In this document: one piece after another, positions 1 through 6,899 of the stretch | Numbering within the stretch: the first letter of the stretch is position 1 | How the letters are laid out: every line of letters starts with the position of its first letter | Origin: NIC37A-2 sp050289625 | GTDB taxonomy: Bacteria > Myxococcota_A > Polyangia > Polyangiales > Polyangiaceae | NCBI GenBank assembly: GCA_050289625.1 | Contig: JBNKGC010000118.1 | Coordinates: 1-18,405, forward strand | DNA length: 18,405 nt | Direction: 5' to 3' | The notes under the pieces: model-generated | Database searches by the model: none | What the model was told of the DNA's origin: nothing | Seen by the model: only the letters and a program-made list of their open reading frames with translations | Program-made: the position numbers and the translations under genes

Positions 1-7
1 CCCCAAC

Positions 8-1210
8 GTGACTCGGCGCGTTGCCGTCGTGGGCGGAGGGGTCGCCGGTACGGCAGCGGCTTGGGCGGCCTCTTGCGATGGAGCCGACGTCACCCTGTTT
101 CACTCCGGGCTGGGCGCCACGGAGCTCTGCGGGGGGGCGGCTGACCTTTCGCTTTGGACCGATCCGGCGAGTGAGCAATCCGTGACGTCGGACGAAGGTC
201 GTTTTCTCGACGCGCTCGGGTATTGGGAGCTTCGGCAAGGTGGCGCGCGCATCGTGACCGGGGCGGGGCTGATTCGGCCTACGTGCGCGCTCGATCCGGC
301 GCTCCTCGATCTTCGGCCCGTTGCCGGAGGCCGCGTCGCCGTTTGCGACGTGGAGCGCGATGATTGGGATGGCCCCGGACTATGCCGCTCACTCGCGGCA
401 TCCGCTTGGGCGCAGGCGACGGATACGCGCTTCGAGGTCGTGGAGGCACACCTGCTTTCACGTGGGCACGAGCGCAGGTTCAGTCCCCACGACTTCGCGG
501 CGCTTCACGACGAGCCAGCGCGAGCGGAGCGTTTCGTCCAGAAGATGAACGAGGTGACCTCGGGGTTCGATGCGGTGCTCGTCGGACCTTGGCTCGGACT
601 CGAGGCGGACACCCCCGGAATGATTCGGCGAGGCCTGCCCATTGCCCTCGGAGAGCTCACGAGTCCACCGGGCGGTCCCGCGGGGGTTCGCTTCGCCCGG
701 GCGCGTGATCGGCTGCACGGGCAAAGCGGCATCCGAGTGGTCGAACGCACCGTCGTGGGTGTCTTCGCCGAACGAACCCACGAGGAAGTGATCGTCGTCT
801 GCGAGGCACTGGACGACGAGGCGGAACCAAGCACGGAGCTCTTCGACGCGATCGTGCTGTGCGTGGGCGGACTCGTGAGTGGCGGGGTTCGCCTCGCGCG
901 GCGAGGCGGAGGGGGCGGACCATTCACCCTGTCACTGAGCGCGCCGGTTGACTTTTGTCTCGAAGGCCAGCTCCTCGACACCGTGTCCACGCTGCATGGC
1001 TTCGACCCGACGCACCACTGTCCGTCGTGGCTCGAACGAGTGGGCGTCGCTGCGCGCGACGGGAGAACCGACGTCCGGACCATTTTCGCGGCGGGCGATG
1101 TGGTGGCGGACCGTCCACGCACGATCCTTCACGCGGTCCGATCCGGGCTCGTGGCGGGGCGGAGCGCCACGGGTGGACGGACGCACGTCGAGAGCGCTCA
1201 GCTGCCCTGA
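8..1210 (+). CDS. glpB: GlpB-like FAD-dependent glycerol-3-phosphate dehydrogenase subunit
   Basis: The 400-residue product resembles GlpB, the flavoprotein subunit B of the anaerobic glycerol-3-phosphate dehydrogenase (GlpABC). That complex oxidises glycerol-3-phosphate to dihydroxyacetone phosphate and passes electrons to the quinone pool. Seen in the sequence: an N-terminal dinucleotide-binding motif (VAVVGGGVAG, about residues 5-14), then the GlpB-style LGATELCGGAADL block (about 34-47), a central DAVLVGPWLGL stretch, and a C-terminal IFAAGDVVADRP flavin-binding block. Length is close to the E. coli protein (about 419). The GTG at 8 puts the nucleotide fold at the very N-terminus, so I chose it; no upstream sequence is available for a ribosome site. 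The usual glycine cluster after the C-terminal AAGD block (GCGGG in E. coli GlpB) is replaced by RTILHAVRSG, so it is a divergent member. Whether glpA or glpC lies to the left cannot be seen. Another FAD-dependent oxidoreductase of the same fold is the alternative. Confidence 0.72.
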   Translation: MTRRVAVVGGGVAGTAAAWAASCDGADVTLFHSGLGATELCGGAADLSLWTDPASEQSVTSDEGRFLDALGYWELRQGGARIVTGAGLIRPTCALDPALLDLRPVAGGRVAVCDVERDDWDGPGLCRSLAASAWAQATDTRFEVVEAHLLSRGHERRFSPHDFAALHDEPARAERFVQKMNEVTSGFDAVLVGPWLGLEADTPGMIRRGLPIALGELTSPPGGPAGVRFARARDRLHGQSGIRVVERTVVGVFAERTHEEVIVVCEALDDEAEPSTELFDAIVLCVGGLVSGGVRLARRGGGGGPFTLSLSAPVDFCLEGQLLDTVSTLHGFDPTHHCPSWLERVGVAARDGRTDVRTIFAAGDVVADRPRTILHAVRSGLVAGRSATGGRTHVESAQLP

Positions 1211-1245
1211 GGAACCGAGGGCGTCCCCGAAGAAACCACGAAGCT

Positions 1246-2589
1246 TCAATCGCGTCCCGCGTCCCGTTTCTTGCTCCTCTCGAGCCTCTCCTCGAAGAGC
1301 AGACGTTCGGCGTCGCTTGGCGCGTTCCGGGCGGCTCGCTGCAAGTGCTTCTCCGCTTCTCCGAAGTTTCCAGCGCGCCGATGCAGCTCGCCTAGCGTGG
1401 CATCGAAGAGATAGTAGTCCAAGAGCCACGCGGGCCTGGGGTAGTCGCAAAGTAGGGCGAGCCCCGCTGGCGCTCCCTCGGCTTCCGCAACTGCGATGGC
1501 ACGATTCAGTCGGTAGAGCGGCGAGGGGTGACCCCGTTCGAGGAGTTCGTAGAGCTCGGCGATTTCACCCCACCGCGTTTCTTCGAATGACGGCGCGAGG
1601 CAATGTTCGATCAGCACGGCAGCTTCGCCGTGATAACGCGAAAAGACATCTCCGTCGGCCGCACGTTGAAAGCAGACGATGCCCTGCTGGATTCGTGACC
1701 GGTCCCAGAGGGAGCGGTCCTGACGTTCCAGCGGGATCAGTCGCCCTTCGGAATCGATGCGGCCGCCCAGGCGCGCGGTATGCAGATGCATGAGTGACAG
1801 GAGCGCCCAGGTCGACGGGTGATCGCCTGCCGGGTGCGTGGCGAGAACGTGTCCGAGCCGGAGGGCCTCCAAACAGAGCTCGCCGCGCAATCCCTCACTT
1901 CCGGCGGCCAGGGTGTACCCTTCGTTGAACTGCAGATAGATCACCTGCTGCACCGATTCGAGCCGTGCGCTCAGGGCTTCGCCCGCGGGCTCCGGAACCG
2001 TCATCGTTTCCCCCCACGAGTCCCGCAAGCGCGCTCTGCCTCGCTCCAGAGTCTTCTGAACGTTCACCTCCGACATGAAGAGTCGGACCGCGATTTCATG
2101 CGTGGCGAACCCGCAGAGGAGCTTCAGGCACAGGACCAAACGGGCTCTTGGGGCCAACCGGTCGTCGGCGCAGGCGAACAGCAGCCGGAGCTCGTCGTCG
2201 GAGATCTCGCCGGGAAGCGCCGGTGGTGAAGAATCGGTGGCGCGCGCCTCTTCGACGAACTTCACCTCGGACGCCGTGCGGCTGACGACCCCTTGGTGGC
2301 GGAGCTGGTCCAGCAGGCGATTGTGGGCAACGCGGTTCAGCCACGCCTCGGGAGCATCCGGCACTCCCCGGCGTGCCCACACGCCAAGCGCCTGTTCCAG
2401 CGCCCCTTGGACGGCGTCTTCGATGGCCTCCAGACGCGCCGCACCGAAGCGGCGCGTGAGCACGGCCACGAGGCGACCGTACTCGTGCCGGAAAAAATGG
2501 TCGACCAGCGCGGCCGAATCGGAAGGGCGTTCGGAAGGGGACACGAATGGGCCCGCCCGAGCCGTGGGAGGTTCGAGCGGGCGCTCCAT
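1246..2589 (-). CDS. ECF42-type RNA polymerase sigma factor with C-terminal DUF6596/TPR extension
   Basis: A 447-residue extracytoplasmic-function sigma factor that would direct RNA polymerase to a small set of promoters. Region sigma2 covers about residues 28-100 (LVDHFFRHEYGRLVAVL, then EDAVQGALEQAL, then WLNRVAHNRLLDQLR). Sigma4 covers about 130-190 (ISDDELRLLFACADDRLAPR and ATHEIAVRLFMSEVNVQKTLERG). A long extension follows: a DUF6596-type segment with the hallmark YLQFNEGY at 218-225, and a TPR-like helical end (about 340-430). Ordinary ECF sigmas are near 200 residues, so more than half of this protein is the extension. In the ECF42 family that extension takes the place of an anti-sigma factor and is needed for activity (family knowledge). 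The ATG overlaps the stop of the upstream DGPF gene by one base (TGATG), so translation is probably coupled. The signal sensed is unknown. Confidence 0.92.
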   Translation of the reverse strand: MERPLEPPTARAGPFVSPSERPSDSAALVDHFFRHEYGRLVAVLTRRFGAARLEAIEDAVQGALEQALGVWARRGVPDAPEAWLNRVAHNRLLDQLRHQGVVSRTASEVKFVEEARATDSSPPALPGEISDDELRLLFACADDRLAPRARLVLCLKLLCGFATHEIAVRLFMSEVNVQKTLERGRARLRDSWGETMTVPEPAGEALSARLESVQQVIYLQFNEGYTLAAGSEGLRGELCLEALRLGHVLATHPAGDHPSTWALLSLMHLHTARLGGRIDSEGRLIPLERQDRSLWDRSRIQQGIVCFQRAADGDVFSRYHGEAAVLIEHCLAPSFEETRWGEIAELYELLERGHPSPLYRLNRAIAVAEAEGAPAGLALLCDYPRPAWLLDYYLFDATLGELHRRAGNFGEAEKHLQRAARNAPSDAERLLFEERLERSKKRDAGRD

Positions 2590-2921
2590 CAGAAGCCCAT
2601 CATCTCGCGAATTTCAATGGTGGCTCCCGGCATGAAGGTGATCGGGCAGTCGCGAGCCACCTCGAGGGCCTGGTCGTACGACTCGGCCTGCACGATGGAA
2701 AACCCACCGATGATCTCTTTGGATTCAGTGAACGGCCCATCGGTGACTTTGCCGTCGGTGAGCCGTTTTCCGTCGGGCTTCAATCCGTCGCCCATGTCGA
2801 GAACGTGCTTTTTGAACTTCTCCTTCCAGCCTTGCCACTGGGCGAGCATCTGCTGCATCTCCTCGGGGGAGTGTTTCTGTTCGGGGATCGGGCCGCGATA
2901 GATGAAGAGGTACTTGGTCAT
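2589..2921 (-). CDS. YCII-related DGPF-domain protein, partner of the ECF42 sigma factor
   Basis: A 110-residue protein of the YCII-related (DGPF) family. The name-giving DGPF is at residues 61-64, followed by TESKEIIGGFSIVQA, and the N-terminus has the usual KYLFIYRG strand. Genes of this family sit beside ECF42 sigma factors in many bacteria, where they are typically the sigma factor's own targets (family knowledge). The biochemical role of the protein is not established. Here it is the first gene of a two-gene operon, and its TGA overlaps the sigma ATG. The start is supported by AAGGAA seven bases upstream of the ATG. The family is often described as small ferredoxin-like-fold enzymes or binding proteins. 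No signal peptide or membrane segment is visible, so it is cytoplasmic. Confidence 0.9.
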   Translation of the reverse strand: MTKYLFIYRGPIPEQKHSPEEMQQMLAQWQGWKEKFKKHVLDMGDGLKPDGKRLTDGKVTDGPFTESKEIIGGFSIVQAESYDQALEVARDCPITFMPGATIEIREMMGF

Positions 2922-2948
2922 TGGGTCGTTCCTTGGGTTGGGGGGAAG

Positions 2949-2977
2949 ATTTCGCCCCGGGGTGCTGCTTCAGTCAA
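2949..2977 (-). promoter_or_regulatory. Candidate sigma-70-like promoter for the DGPF-sigma operon
   Basis: On the minus strand TTGACT (2977-2972, 5 of 6 to consensus) is followed after 17 bases by CGAAAT (2954-2949, only 3 of 6). Transcription would begin near 2942, giving a leader of about 20 nt that contains the AAGGAA ribosome site. I also looked for the ECF42-type -35 reported in Streptomyces (TGTCGA). The best match is GGTCGA near 3003-3008, without a convincing -10. The -10 assignment is weak. Confidence 0.3.
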
Positions 2978-3091
2978 ACCGCGATGCCCACTCCCGGCGC
3001 CCTCGACCGTTTCGTCGCGCCCCCCGGGGCAGGGGGCGGCGAAGGGCGTATCGAGGGGCAGCTCGCGGGCAGTCGTTGAAGCTGGTCCTGG

Positions 3092-3113
3092 CGAGCACCA
3101 CCTGTGGTGCTCG
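3092..3113. repeat. Perfect 10-bp inverted repeat with 2-base centre
   Basis: The arm CGAGCACCAC (3092-3101), centre CT and arm GTGGTGCTCG (3104-3113) are perfectly complementary. No T-run follows on either strand, so it is not a typical Rho-independent terminator. It lies in non-coding DNA about 170 bp upstream of the DGPF start and about 180 bp before the gene remnant. An operator for the operon or a short mobile-element scar are both possible. Confidence 0.6.
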
Positions 3114-3291
3114 TAGGAATGACGACTGGGCGCCCCGCATTCGGACAGTTCTCGGTCGCTTTTTTTCGAACCGGGCGCGGCAGCTTGCCCTGGACCTGAC
3201 GCACGGGTGTCGTCGGAGCGGAGCCCCTGTTCGCTGGTTTGCGCTCCACCCTCGTTTAAGCCTTCCAATCAACCGGACCTCTCGGTCGGGG

Positions 3292-3516
3292 GTTAGCAGC
3301 GGGTACTCCGGCGAGGTCCAGGTGATCTGCGCGGCCCTGAAGACCTACGGGATGATCGTCGCCGACAACGGATCGGACTGGTACGTCTCCGGGGCGCCGG
3401 ATCCCCGCTGGAGCGACGACAACCTTCGGGACCTCGGAAGCATCACCGGCGACGCCTTCGAGGTCGTCGACACGGGCGACGCCTTCGTGACTGACGCTCC
3501 GGGCTGCAACCTCTGA
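3292..3516 (+). pseudogene. 3' remnant of a secreted-protein gene (ADNGSDWYVSGAPD C-terminal block)
   Basis: The last 75 codons before the TGA at 3514-3516 read like real protein, unlike the low-quality translation before them. The reading is SGYSGEVQVICAALKTYGM, then IVADNGSDWYVSGAPD, then PRWSDDNLRDLGSITGDAFEVVDTGD. I recognise this from memory as the conserved C-terminal block of secreted, function-unknown proteins found in myxobacteria and actinobacteria; I cannot name a Pfam family. In such proteins it is preceded by an RLKA-type strand and some 200 or more residues, none of which is readable in any forward frame here. Similarity begins abruptly near 3292. No start codon with a good ribosome site precedes it; a GTG at 3322 and an ATG at 3352 are the nearest. 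The terminator at 3569-3602 still lies behind it. I infer a gene that lost its 5' part. Confidence 0.6.
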
Positions 3517-3565
3517 GTCAGGGTCCAGCCGTGGCAATCGCCGTGGTCGTTCGAGACGACAACGC

Positions 3566-3602
3566 AAACCGGCGCAGCTGACTCGAGGAGTCGCTGCGCC
3601 GG
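3566..3602 (-). terminator. Rho-independent terminator of the beta-propeller lipoprotein gene
   Basis: A 10-bp perfect outer stem pairs CCGGCGCAGC (3569-3578) with GCTGCGCCGG (3593-3602). It continues, after one bulged T, into GACTC/GAGTC around a GAG loop. On the minus strand it is followed by TTTGCGTTGT, a short T-rich tail. It lies 24 bases beyond the lipoprotein stop codon. It also sits behind the rightward gene remnant and may have served both convergent genes, though the rightward tail has no T-run. Confidence 0.75.
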
Positions 3603-3625
3603 CTTGCACCTCACGGCCGTGCGGT

Positions 3626-6600
3626 TCAGTCGAGCGGGAACGCCGCGACGCCGAATTGTCCGAGGGCGCAGTAGGCCGTATCGTCGCGCACTTCCAGCGA
3701 ATTGCACGACCACCCCGCCATGTCGTGGTCCTGAACCTTCGGCGTGGAATCACCGCGCGCGTCGATCACCGTAAGCGTGTTGGACCCGGCCATGAAGGCG
3801 CGGTCGTCGCGAGCGACGAGCTGGCCCCACCAGGAGTAACCGAGAGTGTCGAGCTCGACGTCCGGAAGCTTTCGAAGTGAGCCGTCATCCTCGAACGCCA
3901 TGGTGTGGATGGTTCGGTGCGGAGGTGCATTTTCCCGCCACTCCTGGGTCAGAGAAAAGACTCGCTCGTCGCTCACAGCGACGCTGCTCGCCCACACGTC
4001 GCCGTCGATCAGGCTTTGACTCACCCGCTTCGCCACGTCGCCGTCGAGAGTGAGCGAGTTGAGACGCCGCTTGTAGGTGCGGCACACGTGGTCGGCCTCG
4101 TCGAAGTACCCGGAGTGATTGTTGTCGTAGCAATCACTCCATTCCTGGGCAGCGCGCTCCTCGAGCAGGTAGTCGATGGTGACTACGCGCCCGGTGTCCT
4201 GGTCGAAGTGAACGACGCTGCCGGGGATGTTGACCGCAGGCAGCAGCACGGGGTTCTCTGGATCGCTCACGTCGAGTCGGTCGAGGTAGTAGCGCACTCG
4301 GCCGGTCCCGTCGTTTACGGGTTCTTCGTGCTGGCTCACGACGATATCACCCGAGACGAGGGCGTTTTGCCCCGAGTAGTAGTCACCATAGTAACCGTAG
4401 CCCCACCAGCCCCAGGCGAGGTCGATGGTGCAACCTCCGATGGCGTAGCCCCATCCGCCTTGCGCCACCAAGCTCGGCACCTGGAAGCGAGACACGACCT
4501 CCGGTGCGACCGGGTCCGAGAGGTCGATGACGTCGTAAGAAAACTCAGCCTCGGAGCGCTCGCCCGTTTCTGGGTCGTAGTAGTAGTAGCCGGTGCTCCG
4601 CCCGACGAGCAGGGCGCTGTCGGTCTGCACAACGCCAGCGAAGGACTCTTGGTTCACTGCCGGCTCGACGCTGAAGCTTCCGACGAGCTTTGGATTCTCC
4701 CGGTCGTGGAGGTCCACGATGTGGAAGGTGAGGTCCGACTGCTGTTTGATGTCTTTGCCGGATTCGTCCCAGGTGTTCGCGTAGCGTGGCACGTAGGCGT
4801 AGCTGCCGTGCACGTAGACCTGACCACCCCAGGATTCGTTGTAAAATGCGTACGTCTGGCTCGCCTCGTCGATCGTGCAGCTGGAATCGTTCGTGCCGAC
4901 CACTTCACTCAGATCGATCTCACCGAGAGGCTGAGCATCGCTCACGCGATCCAGCGTGGTGAAGTCCAAAACCGTCTGATCGGTCCACCAATCCGAACCA
5001 AACCGCAGCATCGTGCTGCCCATCGCGCGGATGCTGGTCACGTTGCGGGCAACGTCGAGGCGGTCGAGCTTCGTCGGAGCATCGCGGTCTGTGATGTCGA
5101 AGGTCTGCACCGCGTTGTCCGAGATGCCGAAGAGGGCGTTTTCGTGCAACAGGGCCCGCCGCGCGGAGCCCACCTGGGGAGCCACTCCCCGCAGCGTGAG
5201 GGAATCCGTCGTCATGTCGATGAGCTGGATGCCGCTCTCGTATTCGTAGCTGCACTCGTTGTTCGAGTAGCCGCCTGAAAACGGCACGAGGATCAGCCCC
5301 TCGTCGCTCAGGATGTTGAACGCCTTGTGGATGCGATCCTGATCCTCGGCGAAAGAAGCCCAGTCGCCGCCGAAGTTCACCCGATCGAGCATCGTCGGAG
5401 TGGAGAGATCGCTCACGTCGAACAGCGAGACGTGAAGCGACCCTCGAGCGACCGTGTTGTCGAAGCCGAGGGCGTAGATCCGGTCGCCTCGCGGCTCCAT
5501 GTGATAGACCCACCCGGGGATCTCGAGCTCTCCGACCTGCTTGGGATTGGCGGGGTCGCTCAGATCGAAGGTGAAGAGCGGGTCGGTCTGCTCGAAGGTC
5601 ACGGCATAGGCCCGATCGCCGTCGAAGCGGACGCTGCGGAGGCTCTCCGGTCGAGGAAGCACCATGTCGAGAGCGGCGAGCCGCGTGATGGAGTCGGCCG
5701 AGGTCACTTCGAAGGTCTCGAGCACGGGGGGATTCGTGGTCCCCCAACCACCCGGCTGGCTGACGACCCGCAGGATGCCGTTTTCCTCCTCCATCTGCCA
5801 ACGGCTCTGGATTTGGCCGGCGATTGCGACGCTCTTGCCCTTCTGCAGGTCGCCCGCGGGGTCGGTGATGTCCACCACGTCGATCGTGCCACTCTGCTGG
5901 CCGTCCGAGCTCCAGCTCCAGCCCGAGACGTACATCCGTTCGGGGGTGACCGAGACGCTGCGACGACCCCACGACTCGTCGGCGGTTTCGTACCGCACTT
6001 GATCGACCTGCTGGAGGACCTCGGGATTGGAGACGTCGAACGAAGTCACCCGGGTGTTCGCTACGGAATCGCAGCCCCAGCACCAGGAGCTCTGATGAGT
6101 GACCAGGTAGAGCACGTCGCCCACTTTGCGCGAGTCCGAGATTTCACCGTTGACCTCGTGGTCGCCAATCAGGCGGACGCTACTCGGATCCGACACGTCG
6201 AGTGCCTGCATGCGGCTGGTCGTGACCCACTGGTAGCCGCCAGCCGCTTCGTCGAAGACGTAGCTCGACCAGCCGTTGAACATCACGTACGCGGTGTCAC
6301 CCTCGAGGTACATCTCGAAGGGAACGGCCGAAGCGCGGTAAGTTCCGAGAAGTGAGAGGCTCGTGGGGTCGTGGATGTCGATGATGCTGAGACCCGAAAA
6401 CTGTGACAGCGCGTAGAGCCGATCTCCCGCGACCTGGAGGATGTCCGCTTCGGCAATGGCGCGGTTGGCGTCCGTCGAAGCGTCGTCGGATTCTGCAGCA
6501 TTGAGTGCGGTCCCCGATGCGGCCCCACCGGCACCGTCGGCGCCTGACGAGGACGCTCTGGGCACATGGGAGATGAAGCTCGTTGCCCCGTCACCGGGGG

Positions 6601-6709
6601 CAACGCCTTCGCCGACGTCCGCACCGCACCCCACCGCCAGAAGCGGAAAGGCGACCAGCGCGCGGCGGCGAAGCCGCATGGAACGGAGAAGCGGAGGAAT
6701 GCTCGTCAT
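3626..6709 (-). CDS. Secreted beta-propeller (LVIVD-like repeat) lipoprotein
   Basis: A 1027-residue exported protein. The N-terminus has arginines (MRLRRR), a hydrophobic stretch and a lipobox ending in LLAVGC, so Cys28 should be lipidated. A Ser/Ala/Gly/Asp-rich linker of about 35 residues follows. The rest is made of repeated blade-like units: DRLYALSQFSGLSIIDIHDP near the start, then many FDVSDLSTP and LDVSDPENPV type segments. This matches secreted beta-propeller domain proteins (PF09826) and LVIVD repeats. An aspartate-rich DNNHSGYFDEAD (about 862-873), bracketed by Cys860 and Cys876, looks like an EF-hand calcium loop. The ATG at 6709 is preferred because GGA lies about seven bases upstream; an in-frame TTG at 6727 is possible. 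The ligand or partner is unknown; surface binding or scaffolding is likely. It follows the kinase gene by 190 bp and has its own terminator. Confidence 0.9.
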   Translation of the reverse strand: MTSIPPLLRSMRLRRRALVAFPLLAVGCGADVGEGVAPGDGATSFISHVPRASSSGADGAGGAASGTALNAAESDDASTDANRAIAEADILQVAGDRLYALSQFSGLSIIDIHDPTSLSLLGTYRASAVPFEMYLEGDTAYVMFNGWSSYVFDEAAGGYQWVTTSRMQALDVSDPSSVRLIGDHEVNGEISDSRKVGDVLYLVTHQSSWCWGCDSVANTRVTSFDVSNPEVLQQVDQVRYETADESWGRRSVSVTPERMYVSGWSWSSDGQQSGTIDVVDITDPAGDLQKGKSVAIAGQIQSRWQMEEENGILRVVSQPGGWGTTNPPVLETFEVTSADSITRLAALDMVLPRPESLRSVRFDGDRAYAVTFEQTDPLFTFDLSDPANPKQVGELEIPGWVYHMEPRGDRIYALGFDNTVARGSLHVSLFDVSDLSTPTMLDRVNFGGDWASFAEDQDRIHKAFNILSDEGLILVPFSGGYSNNECSYEYESGIQLIDMTTDSLTLRGVAPQVGSARRALLHENALFGISDNAVQTFDITDRDAPTKLDRLDVARNVTSIRAMGSTMLRFGSDWWTDQTVLDFTTLDRVSDAQPLGEIDLSEVVGTNDSSCTIDEASQTYAFYNESWGGQVYVHGSYAYVPRYANTWDESGKDIKQQSDLTFHIVDLHDRENPKLVGSFSVEPAVNQESFAGVVQTDSALLVGRSTGYYYYDPETGERSEAEFSYDVIDLSDPVAPEVVSRFQVPSLVAQGGWGYAIGGCTIDLAWGWWGYGYYGDYYSGQNALVSGDIVVSQHEEPVNDGTGRVRYYLDRLDVSDPENPVLLPAVNIPGSVVHFDQDTGRVVTIDYLLEERAAQEWSDCYDNNHSGYFDEADHVCRTYKRRLNSLTLDGDVAKRVSQSLIDGDVWASSVAVSDERVFSLTQEWRENAPPHRTIHTMAFEDDGSLRKLPDVELDTLGYSWWGQLVARDDRAFMAGSNTLTVIDARGDSTPKVQDHDMAGWSCNSLEVRDDTAYCALGQFGVAAFPLD

Positions 6710-6899
6710 GACACATTCCAAAAGCAAGGACCGTGCCCAGGCCGTCGATCTGTTCTATCCACAGGAAATGCCGGGCTATTCTGGTTCATTCTTCCAGCGA
6801 GCGAAGCCCAACTCTTGGCACAAAGTGGCGCAAGGCGTGCGCGGCCGGCCGCATCCCGCGAGAGGCCTGGGCGCTCCGGGAACAGGGGGGCGAATCGGC

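Larger units (their letters stand above)
2922..3291. other. 370 bp without a recognisable gene
   Basis: This stretch lies between the DGPF operon and the gene remnant. Reading frames cross it on both strands, but their translations are arginine/proline-rich and look like frame shadows of GC-rich DNA. It holds the candidate promoter at 2949-2977 and the perfect palindrome at 3092-3113. A GGTTCGAA string on the minus strand near 3165-3175 resembles a tRNA T-loop, but the flanks do not pair, so it is not a tRNA. Confidence 0.6.

Noticed and set aside
3160..3180. GGTTCGAA on the minus strand resembling a tRNA T-loop
   Set aside because: The flanking bases cannot form the T-stem, and no acceptor or anticodon arm can be laid out around it.
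2902..3291. Forward open frame leading into the gene remnant
   Set aside because: It begins inside the DGPF gene on the opposite strand, and its translation before 3292 is arginine-rich with no protein character. Only the last 75 codons look genuine.
3905..5278. Long open frame (457 codons) on the plus strand opposite the beta-propeller gene
   Set aside because: It is an antisense shadow of the repeat-rich lipoprotein gene. Its translation (VDDVV, VEVHD runs) has no independent family character.
6841..6852. GCGGCCGGCCGC palindrome after the kinase stop codon
   Set aside because: It is a simple GC-only palindrome expected often in such DNA, with no T-run and no matching flanks, so I did not call a terminator.
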